From Episyrphus balteatus (taxonomy: Eukaryota; Arthropoda; Insecta; Diptera; Syrphidae), in NCBI RefSeq assembly GCF_945859705.1, contig NC_079135.1:77880253-77944252 (forward strand): a DNA stretch of 64,000 bases, in the 5' to 3' direction. How positions within the stretch are numbered: position 1 is the first letter of the stretch; the number at the start of each line of letters is the position of its first letter. Below are positions 13,319 to 24,068 of the stretch, piece by piece. The notes under the pieces are model-generated. The model did no database searches. It was not told the origin of the DNA and worked only from the letters and a program-made list of their open reading frames with translations. The translations under genes were made by a program, and so were the position numbers.

Positions 13319-13978
13319 AATGCGTCGGACAATGTGCGTCCGACAAAAATTTCACATCCTAATACCTGATCAAGACATAGAGATCTAATAGGAGAAGAAT
13401 TTGCCACAGCGATATCTAATAAATTTCACTCTTATAAATACTATAAAGTTAGCTAGGTGGTCTCATTTTTTCCAATGTTTTTCTTAGATAAGTCAAGCAG
13501 TTGACTATCTCGTTCACCTAATAAGCTCTTCCTTAAAAGCCGATTAAACATCTTTTGTTTGAAAAAAAAAACCGGGTGGAAAATTGTCGACCACAGAAAA
13601 TCTACTAAAAATTTAGCACTGCAAATATACTTACTTCTTAAAAAAAAGAGTGTGTGTACACATGTACACGCGACTGAAGTTATACTTCTCATTCAGTATA
13701 TGTATGTAAATGAATTTCATTTGATATTTTTAATTTATTTTATCAAGTAATTAATCCACACTTAGTTTTTTTACATTTTTATCAAGTGAACAATAAATTA
13801 ATTCTTTCATCCTCCTTGCGTCCATGTAGTTTTCAATTTATTCTGTGAAATTTACTCATGTTGTGCGGTTCAGAACGTAAGGTATATGCTTAACGAAAGT
13901 AAACGAATTGCGCATAAAATGTGTGATATGGTAATTTTATGAGAATTGTGTGTGCTTCAGCACTAGTAGTAGCAATAT
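13319..13978. other. Non-coding interval, nothing supported
   Basis: AT-rich sequence with only short frames. No repeat with a partner elsewhere in the window was recognised. Confidence 0.4.
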
Positions 13979-14450
13979 GGAACTTGCAGGGTTGCTACAA
14001 AGCTCAAAAGTAAGCTGAGCTCAGCTCAAACTTTGAGCTAGCTCACTTTTGAGCTATGTACCATAGCTCAGCTCATTTGAGCTGAGCTGAAAGTGAGCTG
14101 AGCTGATGGTTGAGCTGAGCTGTTGGGTGAGCTGAACTGTCGGTGAGCTGAGCTGTTGGGTGAGCTAAGGTAAAGTGAGCTGAGCTGAGCTGTGATGGGT
14201 GAGAGGATACATTGATTTTTATTTGGAAAGTATAATGAAATATGAAGATATTTTAAGCTTTTATAAAACACCATAGCTTAAGATGTTTGGTTCTAGTTAT
14301 TAATGGAATTATTTTAACACATGAATATTTTTATAAATAAAACAGATAATTTTTCGTGATCTTTTCTCTTGGTTTTTTTTAACAGTAAATATATTGTTAT
14401 TTTTTTAGTAAAATATTTCTTTTTTTATCATAAAAAAAAATTCCGGTTAA

Positions 14451-16105
14451 ATCCGGTTTTTCCACTTTTTTTCAAAATTCCGAGAAAATTGCGTTTGAAA
14501 GTTGGGGTGAATTTTTTTTTTCGAAAAATCCCCGAATCTTTGAACGCTCCTGGAAGCTAAACCGCTTGAGAGCAATTTTTGGGAGGAATGCCAAATGATA
14601 GCTTGTGTCATGGGCCTACGCTTGGCACATTATCAGGTTTTTAAAAAATCGCCTTCTATGTTAAACCACCACATCATGCCTTTTTTTTCAGAATCGTGCC
14701 TATTTTTTTTTACTTTTAAGTTCTCCCGGTTTGAGAACGCGTGGACCTACATAGATGTGAGTTGTACCCAAATGTAGGTTAGAGTCCCCGCTACCTTTTG
14801 GCATCAAAAATTTTATTTTCATTTTCTTCAAAATTCCGCGATATAGGCGTTGGAAGTTCTTCTTCTTCTTCCTTTTTCTCGGCGCTGTTATGATCTCGAT
14901 GTCGAGGGGATCATAACTATCCCACGTAACTGCTTCACACTAGTGATCCGCCTGTGGGGTTCGCCGGGTTGACCTCAGAAATCGGCGGCAAGCCTCCCGG
15001 TTTTGTATTGTTCCATTTCTAAGGCCAACTGAATGCTGGTGGTTTTGCATTTGCTTGTACCAGGAGTTTTTAGGCCTACCTTTCTTTCTATTTCTATTTC
15101 TATAGGCGTTGGAAGTTGGGGGCGCGAAAAAAATTCTGGGAGCTGAACGCTTTGATCTAGAGACAGGGGAGTGGTGCCATATGAAAGCTTATATTCTCAG
15201 CTACCCGATAGTGGTATAATCCGGTTTTTCGATTTTTTCAAAATTCCGAGAAAATCGCGTTTGAAAGTAAGGGTAAAATTTTTTTTCGAAAAATCCCCGA
15301 ATCTTTGAACGCTCCTGGAAGCTAAACCGCTTGAGAGCAATTTTTTGGAGTGATGCCAATGATAGCTTGTGTCATGGGCACGCTTTGCAGATTATCAGAT
15401 TTTGAAAAAATCGCCTTCCAAGTTAAACCGCCACACCATGCCTATTTTATCAGAATCGTGCCCATATTTTTTTTTAATTTTAAGTTCTCCCGGTTTGAGA
15501 ACGCGTGGACCTACAGGGATGGGAGTTGTACCCAAATGTAGGTTAGAGTCCCCGCTACTTTTTGGCATCAAAAATTTTTTTTCATTTTCTTCAAAATTCC
15601 GCGATATAGGCGTTCGAACGCTTTGATCTAGGGACAGGGGAGTGGTGCCATATGAAAGCTTATATTCTCAGGTACCCGATAGTGGTATAATCCGGTTTTT
15701 CGATTTTTTTCAAAATTCCGAGAAAATCGCATTTGAAAGTTAGGGTACAATTTTTCTTCGAAAAATCCCCCAAATCTTTGAACGCTCCTGGAAGCTAAAC
15801 CGCTTGAGAGCAATTTTTGGGAGTGATGCCAAATGATAGCTTGTGTCATGGGCCTACGCTTTGCACATTGTCAGATTTTTAAAAAATCGCCTTCCATGTT
15901 AAACCGGCACACCATGCCTATTTTATCAGAATCGTGCCCATATTTTTTTTAATTTTAAGTTCTCCCGGTTTGAGAACGCGTGGACCTACAGGGATGAGAG
16001 TTGTACCCAAATGTAGGTTAGAGTCCCCGCAACCTTTTGGCATCAAAACATTTCTTTTTATTTTCTTCAAAATTCCGAGACATAGGCGTTGGAAGTTGGG
16101 GGCGC
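14451..16105 (+). repeat. Three tandem ~480-bp units inside the hAT-like element
   Basis: Units begin at ATCCGGTTTTT near 14451, 15219 and 15690. Shared blocks include CTTTGAACGCTCCTGGAAGC, GATAGCTTGTGTCATGGGC, CTCCCGGTTTGAGAACGCG and GGTTAGAGTCCCCGC. Unit 1 is about 509 bp once the nested insert is removed, unit 2 about 471 (it lacks ~35 bp after ATAGGCGTT), and unit 3 ends at the right AGCTC array. None holds a long frame. Confidence 0.8.
14859..15100 (-). mobile_element. LINE-type 3' fragment with (GAA)n tail, nested insertion
   Basis: The 242-bp insert interrupts tandem unit 1 and is bracketed by a perfect 17-bp direct repeat, TATAGGCGTTGGAAGTT, at 14842-14858 and 15101-15117. The other units show the uninterrupted site. 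Read on the minus strand it is GC-richer, includes AACCCGGCGAACCCC and GATCCCCTCGACATCGAG, and ends GCGCCGAGAAAAAGGAAG with a GAA tail. This fits a 5'-truncated non-LTR retrotransposon; the clade was not assigned. Confidence 0.75.
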
Positions 16106-16219
16106 TCACTTCCAGCTCAGCTCACTTTCAGCTCATCTCAAACCTAGCTCAAAAGTGAGCTAGCTCAAATTTGAGCTGAGCTGTGAGCTGAGCTGAAATG
16201 TGAGCTTTTTGCAACCCTG

Positions 16220-16433
16220 GCAACTTGCCACATGGAAATTACCACATGCAACTTGTCACATGCAACTTCCCACATGCAACTTGTCACATGCAACTTCCCA
16301 CATGCAACTTGCCACACGCAACTTGCCACATACAACTTGCCACATTCAACTTGCCATATGCAACTTGCCACATGCAACTTGCCACATACACTTTGCCACA
16401 TGCAACTTGCCACATGAAACATGTAACTTGCAA
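16220..16433 (+). repeat. 14-bp minisatellite CAACTTGCCACATG, about 14 copies
   Basis: Successive 14-mers vary mainly at the eighth to tenth bases (GCC, GTC, CCC) and at CATG/CATA/CATT. All three frames on both strands stay open and yield repetitive Cys/His/Thr-rich translations; these are repeat artefacts, not genes. The array touches the right end of the hAT-like element. Confidence 0.9.
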
Positions 16434-18490
16434 CGTGTTGTGTGTTTTATGTTTGCCGTACTGCGGCGTACTGCATTTTTAAATACTAAAGTACTGCCTA
16501 CTCTAAAGGTGAAACGACAGCCCTGCTACCCAGGGTGATCGCGTCATAATCCCTTTGACATTCTTGTCAAAAAGTAAATTTTCATACTCACCCTCCCATA
16601 AGAAGTATAACTTCAAAAAGTAGAGATAAGACTCCGCCTATTAACTTCTTAGCACAGTAATTATTTGAAAAATCAATGAAAGGTTGACATGGATCAACTG
16701 GTTCATTCATTTTTGTTATCGGTAAATTGAATATTAATTAAATTTTAAAGTTTAAAACAAGCGTTCACTATGGCGTATGCGTACTATTTTTTAATATTCT
16801 ATTGCTTTCAAATTCTAAAAATAATTGCTAAACACATAAAAGTTATTTGTGCTGAAACTCAAATTGAGATATCTGCAATAAAATATTTCAAGCTTTTAAA
16901 TGTTAGTTTAGTATAGCGGAAATAATAGTATAACCCATGAATCCTATAAATAATAAAGTATGCTTAATTGAATCACGTCCAGTTGACACAGATATCTACT
17001 ATATGTGTAGAGTAATGGTTTCTACATAAAAAAAGGAAATCGATGGAAATTTTATTTATAGAGCATCCAATAGATGGTTTGGATATGCATCAGGTAAATG
17101 TAACTTAAATATAAAAAATAGGAAAAAGTGGACTTCAAAGACAAAAAAAAATAACTAGAAATTTTTCTGGCAAATTAAATAAAATTATTTAACTCGATAT
17201 TATTTAAAGGTCTTCTATTGGTTTAGTGAATTTATGTAACTATGGATATTCAGTTGGAAAAAAGATATTAAACTAGCCATGAAAAGTTGAGAAAAAAAAA
17301 TATTAAAATGTATATGGACTAATAAAATATTCAACATTGAAAATGAGAACAAAAGCAAAGAAGTAAGGCGTGATACAACACCAGTAAAACTCTCCATAAT
17401 ATGCAATTTTACAAAACCATATTGGTGGACTTGGTTTTCAACCAGCAACATGACATGAATCATGTCTTTATGCCAAATACATTTATGGAAATAGTAGCTA
17501 TGTTACACAAAAATAATAACACTTTGAATGTGAATGCATGTGCTTCTGTCTTTTTTTTTTTGCCCCCATGTTACACTGCAGATTATACCAGGGATTCTAG
17601 ATTTATATTATGTAACATATATGTAGGTTTAAATTTTTATTCTTTTTTTCATCCTCGATGCGCACAATGACATTTTTTATTCATATCCTTTTTTTGCATA
17701 GAGTTGACTATGTGACATATTTTTTTTTTATATTAAATAAATCTGTTATAGAACATTTTTTTTTGTTCGTATTTAAAAGCTTATTGCTTATTCGTATCAT
17801 ATGAGGACAATTTTTAAACCAGGTGCTGAAGGATGAGGTTTCTTTTTTTTATTCGTAATTGGAGGAATTATTTATTGTATTGTATATCTATATGCAATGT
17901 AAAGTCACAAAAATGCACTTTCAATAATAGTGATTAAAAATTGTTGTATCTGTCAGGTTTTGAAATATATCTGTAGAAGTTTTTTTTTTGTTGGAAAGAT
18001 AAATTTAGAACATGACTTAAAACTGATTGCTTGTAACGAAAAATAATTGTACGGAATTTCTTATAGGGAATAATTTTATCTAGGAGTGTAATTTATTTTT
18101 ATAACTGTGCTGTTTTAGCTGTAAAATTATGTAAAATTAATCAATCATAATTTTTAAAATATAAGTTCTAAGCAAATACATGTTGATGCTTTTTATTGTA
18201 GAATTCAAAATTGTGTACGAAAACAATTTCAATTAAAAATTAACTGAATTTTTCATTAAATTAACGGATTTTTTTTTTCGAAAACCTGAATAATCATTTT
18301 TATCAAAAAACAAAACCGACTTCCATGGATCAAAAATGGGTTTTATGGTTTTTCTCATAGTATAGTCAGAATTGGACGAAATTGAAACGGGACCACACTG
18401 AATGCACCAGCTTTCCAATACAAAAAGAATTATTAAAATTGGTTCACTCAGTTCAAATTTATGAAGTAACAAACGCAAAAAAAAAAAAAT
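16434..18490. other. Non-coding interval
   Basis: AT-rich with many homopolymer runs. A CACTATGGCGTATGCGTAC motif at about 16768 recurs near 52084 and 55401. Nothing else was supported. Confidence 0.4.
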
Positions 18491-18520
18491 GCACGACTGG
18501 GTCGCACGAACTTGCTCTTA
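18491..18520 (+). repeat. Dispersed-repeat terminus GCACGACTGGGTCGCACG
   Basis: GCACGACTGGGTCGCACGAA then CTTGCTCTTA. The same end occurs at 34793 (plus) and, reversed, at 39191, 53486 and 54301, with diverged copies at 5104 and 39583. Sequence inside each copy is alike (AAAAACGGCTCNNACGATTTT, GGTATACTTTT), so this is the conserved terminus of an interspersed family. Confidence 0.65.
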
Positions 18521-18751
18521 GAGTTAAAGTTGCTTAAATTTTTAAGACTTTTTATATAGAAATTTGGAAAAAAAAATAAAATTCGTTTTTTAAAAAAATA
18601 AAATAAAATCTGAAATCTAATTACCCTCCAAAACAAGTATGCAGTTTTGATTGATATATTAATATGCATTTTTAGAAAAAAAATTTTCAAAATCGTTTGA
18701 GCCGTTTTTTAAAAAAACTAATTTTTTATAAATAATTTTTTGGAAAAAAAG

Positions 18752-20465
18752 TTTTAAAATAAAGTTGGTATGCCATTTTGTAAACAGCATCTAAAAACAA
18801 AATTGCAAAAAATGCAATGTCACGTTTTTGAAAATTGATTTTTCAAAAAAAAAAATTTAAAATTTTCTTAAAAATCCAAAAATTATATTTTTGAAAATTT
18901 TATTTTTGATTTATATTTAAATTATATAAATGCTTTTTCACAAAAAGTTGCGTTGAAATCGAATAAGCGGTTTCGGAGATAATCGGATTTGAAAAAAACG
19001 GTTCTATGGCAGGTACCGTTAATAATGATTTAAAAAAAAAAAAATTTCATTTAAAGATAGAACTTAGCTTAAAACTTACATTTGAATTTTTTAAACAAAA
19101 TCGTTGGAGCCGTTTTTGAGATATTTCAATTTTACTAAAATCGGTATATGACAAGTACCGTTATTTTTGGTCCAAAAAAAATTAATTTCAAAAATCACTT
19201 CTGGAGAGTCACCATGGAAAAATGTTATCTCAACTTTTTTTTTTTGTACGAATGCATAACTTGATATATAGTACCTATATCGCAAGTAAAAAAAAAATAC
19301 AGACTAATTGAGTACCTCCTCCTTTTTGGAAGTCGGTAAAAAAAAAATAAATTTGTATTATATGTATTTTAACAAGAGTCTCCAAGAATCTTTTGGTTTT
19401 TCAGTTATGAATAGATCCTAAAAAGACCTTTTTTTGAGGTCTCACTCGATGAATTTGGAGGAAACTTTTTTAAAACTTTTTTAAACTTGTTTCGAGACAT
19501 TGGAAAAAAAATATTGAAATGCAAATAACTCAGCAACTAGATATCTTAGAATCTTTTGATTTTCAGTTATGAACAAAATTTTCAGTTCAACGTCGCACTG
19601 TTGTCCAAAATGACTTATCTCGTTGCAAAAATCATAACTTTTGAACGGATTGAGGTAGCGGTACAGTTTTTTCTTTAATTTGAAGGAAATTTCCAGGGCT
19701 GTTACACCAATGAATTTCAAGAAAATTGTTTTACAGGGTGTTTAGGAATCATCGGCCGAAAACCGATTTTCTTAAAAAAAAAAAATATTTAAATTAAAAT
19801 TGGTATGCCATTTTGTAGAAATCACTAATTCACATCTAAAAAAAGTTCAGATTACACTTTTCCATGATATTACGATTATAGAGAATGCCAAAAAAGTTGG
19901 TCCCGGAAGTCCGTCTGTCTGTCTGTCTGTATAAGGATCTACAGCCTAAACGGATGGACCGATTGACTTCAAATTTGGTATGTAGCATTTTTTGGAGACC
20001 TTCCAGAGGGGTTTTTGGAATTAATTTTTTTGGGCCAAAAATAACGGTACTTGTCATACACCAATTTCAGTAAAGCTGTAATTGCTCAAAAACGGCTATA
20101 ACGATTTTGTTTAAAAAATTCAAATGTAAGTTTGAAAACAGGTCTATCTTCTAATGAAAAAATTTTTTTTGGAAAATCATTATTAACGGTACCTGCCATA
20201 GAACGGTTTTTTTAAATCCGATATTCTCCGAAACGGCTTATTCGATTTCAACGAAACTTTTTTTGAAGAAGCACTTATATACCTCAAATATAGGCCAAAA
20301 ATAAAATTTCAAAAAAAATAATTTTTGGATTTTTAAAAAATTTTGAAATTTTTTTTGAAAAATACAATTTTCGAAAACGGGACATTGTATTTTTTTTGAA
20401 ATTTTGTTTTTAGATGTGTATTAGTGATTTCTACAAAATGGCATACCAATTTTAATTTAAACATT
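18752..20465. repeat. Long inverted repeat, ~430-bp arms (18752-19190 with 20010-20465)
   Basis: The left arm reads GTTGGTATGCCATTTTGTA, then GAAATCGAATAAGCGGTTTC, CTATGGCAGGTACCGTTAAT, and TATGACAAGTACCGTTATTT. The right arm has the same blocks in reverse order and complement. Divergence is moderate with small indels. A transcript across it could form long double-stranded RNA. Confidence 0.7.
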
Positions 20466-20653
20466 TTTTTTAAAGAAAATCTGTTTTTGGCCGATGATTC
20501 CGAAACACCCTGTGAAATAATTTTATTGAAATTCATCGGTATAACAGCCCTAGAAATGTCCTTCAAATAAAAAAAAATTATACCGCTAACTCAATCCGTT
20601 CAAAAGTTATGATTTTTGCAACGAGATAAGTCATTTTGGACAACCGTGCGTCG
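19591..20653. mobile_element. Foldback MITE-like element with ~250-bp arms overlapping the previous inverted repeat
   Basis: The left arm (19591-19850) begins CGTCGCACTGTTGTCC and the right arm (about 20404-20653) ends with its near-inverse (GGACAACCGTGCGTCG). Between the arms is CCGTCTGTCTGTCTGTCTGT near 19910 and CAGCCTAAACGGATGGACCG, a dispersed block also at 38607-38710 and, reversed, at 35690-35820. No transposase was seen. Confidence 0.6.
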
Positions 20654-23438
20654 TCGTAGGTACGTCTCTGGTCAAATTCAAGGGATCCGAAAAATGTTGT
20701 GACGTCAGCAAAGTTTAAAAGCCGTATTTAAGAAGAGTTTATTCTGAATATAAATCTCAGAAAAACGCGCAAGTCTCAATATCTCGAGAATGATTTCTCG
20801 CACAGAAAACTTGCGAGGATATTTTTCTGATTGGAATTGTAATTATCTTTTTTTCTTTTTGCTTCTTTTTTCTATATTAGGGATTATACTTTCAGAATTT
20901 TAGCACCGCAAATTGTGTGTTTTTCTGATTAAAACTATTCAGATGAATATCGTGTTTTTTTAACTTCTTTCTTTTCAGCCTAAGGTTGATGTTAAAGTTT
21001 GAAAATTATGTGTTGAAAATGCATTGCTGTTGATAGGATTTACTACCGGCCCTGGAATCTGCAAACAAAGACACCACCTTTTGAAAAGTTCTTTAATTCC
21101 TGACATGCAGTAATTTTATGTATGTGAATAGTTCATTAATTCAGAAAATTCAGTAGTACTTAAACCTATGTATCTATTTGAATGAAAAGCTTAACTAAAT
21201 TCCATCTAATGTCACCAGAATATTAAATAAAAAACAAACTTTAGCCATTTTCAACAAACATGGTTTTTACATTTTTACCTCACATGGCTTTCAGCTATAA
21301 CATCAAATTTACTCAAATATGTCGTGCTTCCAATGATCGATGAAACCACAGCTCACATGTATTATTTAGCCTTTAGAATTTGCAAGTTTGTTCCAAAACA
21401 TTTGCTATCTAAAACTAAAACCCAATTTTTAAACGTTCACTTACACATCACGCCAAAACAAAATGAGTTCTCAAAACTATGCCCCATATCTACTCGCTCT
21501 TCCTGACAACATATCCCAGAACCCAGAAAAAGCGATATCCTCTATTCCACAGAATAATGCAATCAACAGACAGATTCTACTACTGGAGCCCCATAATAAA
21601 TTATATGGGGCAGGCAACAACTTTGTTTACTCTTTCGAATACCGAAATGTGTGCAGAAAGCAACTCTGCAATGGCTGGTTGTCACGGGATGCATACTAAT
21701 TGGCCAGAACAAAAAGTCTTTTGAAAGTACCTTTTTGCCACGTTTATTGTATAGTGGACCCATCGTGTGAACCTTTGACGTTGCCTTAGCGTTGCTGTGG
21801 TGGTGTGGAGGTAAGGTAGCGTGGTTATATAGAGTGCCAGTCCTCCAATTGTGTTGTGTGGCTGTTGCTTGGAGAGGCTTGGCGCAAGATGTACAATTCC
21901 ATGCTACAGGTGACATTTTCACCTCGATATACACAACACATGGTATATAGAATAGAACCGAATAGATAATAGGGCTGTAGGAAATTTGTTTTCGTGCTGA
22001 GTTTTGAAAACAATTTACATCAACAAAACTGTTAAGTAATTTAAAAGGATCATTGCGATGCTAATTTGAATAAAGTGAGCAAACTATAGGGTTGATCCAT
22101 TTTATAGGTAGTCAGTAATAATAGTACCTATGGACAAAATAGCGATTTAGTATCGTAGAAGGAATATAATATTAGGTTGAACAATAAGTTTTTGATTACA
22201 TATTTTGTTTTATTTAAAGCTCTGATAAGAAAACGATTACATTTTCAAAAGAATGAAAATAACTGACAGTCAAAGAGAGACATCAAAAGAAAGATCTCTT
22301 TAAGCTCTTTTCAATTAATCAAAGTAACCTCTTGCCGAAAAAAATGCATTTTAAAAATTGTCCTCCAGATCAATTGAACGAGACCTCAAAAGAAAGCTAT
22401 TTCTTAACCCTCTTCATGAATAAAACCCAAAATTGTCTTTGTAGTATGATTGCCGAATGCTGAGTTAGGCTAGGTGCTCACATTCGGCTTTATCAAAACC
22501 AAATCTATGGAGATTGGTTTTAACAACATTATGTCCAAAATCTATCTTCAAACCCAGTTTTATTTAATACCAATATATTGGGATGCAATTTTTTTTAATA
22601 TTAACACAAATAAGGTAAAAAAATTTAATTTTTAAGCGTATTTATACGTTTCAAGAATAAGATTATTTCGTGTTGTGTCCTTAGTGCCAATATTGGACAA
22701 TTTTCTTATGTTTTTATATAAGAAGTAACAAAAATACTTATAAAATCTGAAAGCCTTATATTTTTTTAAAGAATAAAATCATGGTCCTGGTCTTTAGGTT
22801 GTATTCAAAGCATAATAACAGTTTATTCAAATCAGTAATTTTTCATGAAAAAAGGAAAAAAAAATAAGTTTTTTTTTTCTTTATACATACAAAATTTTGT
22901 CAATGTCCTTATATGATAACATACTAAACATTTTATATCATCTAAAAGCTTATTGTCTTAACTTTTAATTTTTACCTTTATCATGTCTAAACGACATCTT
23001 CATTCAAACTGTTGCCCATTTTTTTTATGACAACTTATAATAAATTTTATATCACTGGAAAGCTTATCATTTTACCTTTAGTATTATCTATACTTCAATC
23101 ATATCTGTACGATGTCTACAAAAAACTTTATACATTTTTAAAGACAATCATGTCCAAATTAAAAAAAAAGAGATTACGACACTTCCCTCACTGGTGATTG
23201 ATGTTAAGTTTGTAACAAAACACAAATCGTTCAATTGATCAAACCCACGACCAAATAGTTGGTTTAAAGATATGAGTTCATAGTGAACAGGCATTTAGGT
23301 ATAGAAATTCCAAATCTATTTTTTGCTGGATTTTCGAAAAAATCCAAAGGTTAATCCCTCGCCGAAAAAATGCATTCTAAAAAAATTGTCCAAATTCATC
23401 GAGTGAGACATCAACAGAAAGGCCTCTTAAAGCTTTTA
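20654..23438. other. Non-coding interval with a GC-richer block at 21540-22000
   Basis: Fragments of the ~300-bp satellite occur at 22260-22400 and 23260-23438. The 21540-22000 block is less AT-rich and has a minus-strand frame of 123 codons, but it has no protein-like composition or flanking splice logic and was not called. Confidence 0.4.
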
Positions 23439-24068
23439 GCCCAGTCGAATTAAACATTTCAAATGGAAAAAATTAGATCGTGCAATTTTTTTTCATAGGA
23501 CGGTAGAGAGGATCACTGAGAGCTTAAAACCAGTTTTTCGGGAAAATAGACCTTGAGCCAAAGCCGCCATCTTGGATTAAAGGTAAAACACGTTTTAGTG
23601 AATAAATTAAATGGATAAAACTTTAAATTTAATTTTCTATAACTTATATCTTAATGCATTTTTCTATATGACCCATATTTTTCGAGTTAATTTAAAAAAA
23701 AAAACTATACCCCTACTCAGCTTAAACTTTATACCCGCTTTGAGTATATATTTTAAGATCAATGCAATATTTGAGTGTTTTTATATGTTCTTGGGGATGA
23801 GAAATCTAGCTGCAATGTTAGTTTTTACAAATTCCTGAAATTTTATAAACAAAAGGAACTATCTCAAAATCGGTAAGCGTCATTTTAAACAAAATTAATA
23901 AATATTATAATTGATGTCTAGCAAGACAATTAAATCTTTGAATTTTTCAAATCGGTTCATTAATGCCTTAGATATGACCAATTGTTTATAATAAATGATA
24001 GAGTGAGTTATAAACAATTGGTCATATCTCAGGCATTAATGAACCGATTTGAAAAATTCAGACTGGGC
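23439..24068. mobile_element. TA-flanked MITE (630 bp) with GCCCAGTC ends, inserted in a satellite copy
   Basis: The ends are GCCCAGTCGAATT and AATTCAGACTGGGC, continued by CATTTCAAATGG / CCGATTTGAAAA. It is flanked by TA on both sides (23437-23438 and 24069-24070). Removing the element and one TA restores the order of the dispersed satellite (AAAGCTTTTA joined to TTTATCTATAAATGAAAACC), so the boundaries rest on an empty-site argument. A TA target fits the Tc1/mariner superfamily; no transposase is present. Confidence 0.65.
23940..24059. repeat. 52-bp hairpin stem with 16-nt loop inside the MITE
   Basis: Arms 23940-23991 and 24008-24059 pair over 52 bp with a single mismatch (CCTTAG vs CTCAGG), loop 23992-24007. 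This is one of the most exact inverted repeats in the window. Confidence 0.9.

Larger units (their letters stand above)
13987..16219. mobile_element. Non-autonomous hAT-like element (2.2 kb) with AGCTC arrays inside CAGGGTTGC ends
   Basis: The ends are CAGGGTTGC (13987) and GCAACCCTG (to 16219), continued inward by AAGCTCAAA / TGAGCTTTT and arrays of GAGCTGAGCT (about 14000-14200 and 16105-16206) in inverted orientation. Flanking octamers GGAACTTG and GCAACTTG differ at one base, fitting an 8-bp hAT duplication; the right copy also falls in a minisatellite containing CAACTTG, so part of the match could come from that. No transposase is present. The interior holds 2.8 tandem copies of a ~480-510-bp unit, the first carrying a nested retro-insert. 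Confidence 0.65.

Noticed and set aside
16165..16538. Several Cys/His/Thr-rich frames on both strands
   Set aside because: All are translations of the 14-bp minisatellite, open in every frame.
21563..21934. 123-codon minus-strand frame in a GC-richer block
   Set aside because: Mixed composition without domain, signal peptide, or splice context; likely a chance frame.
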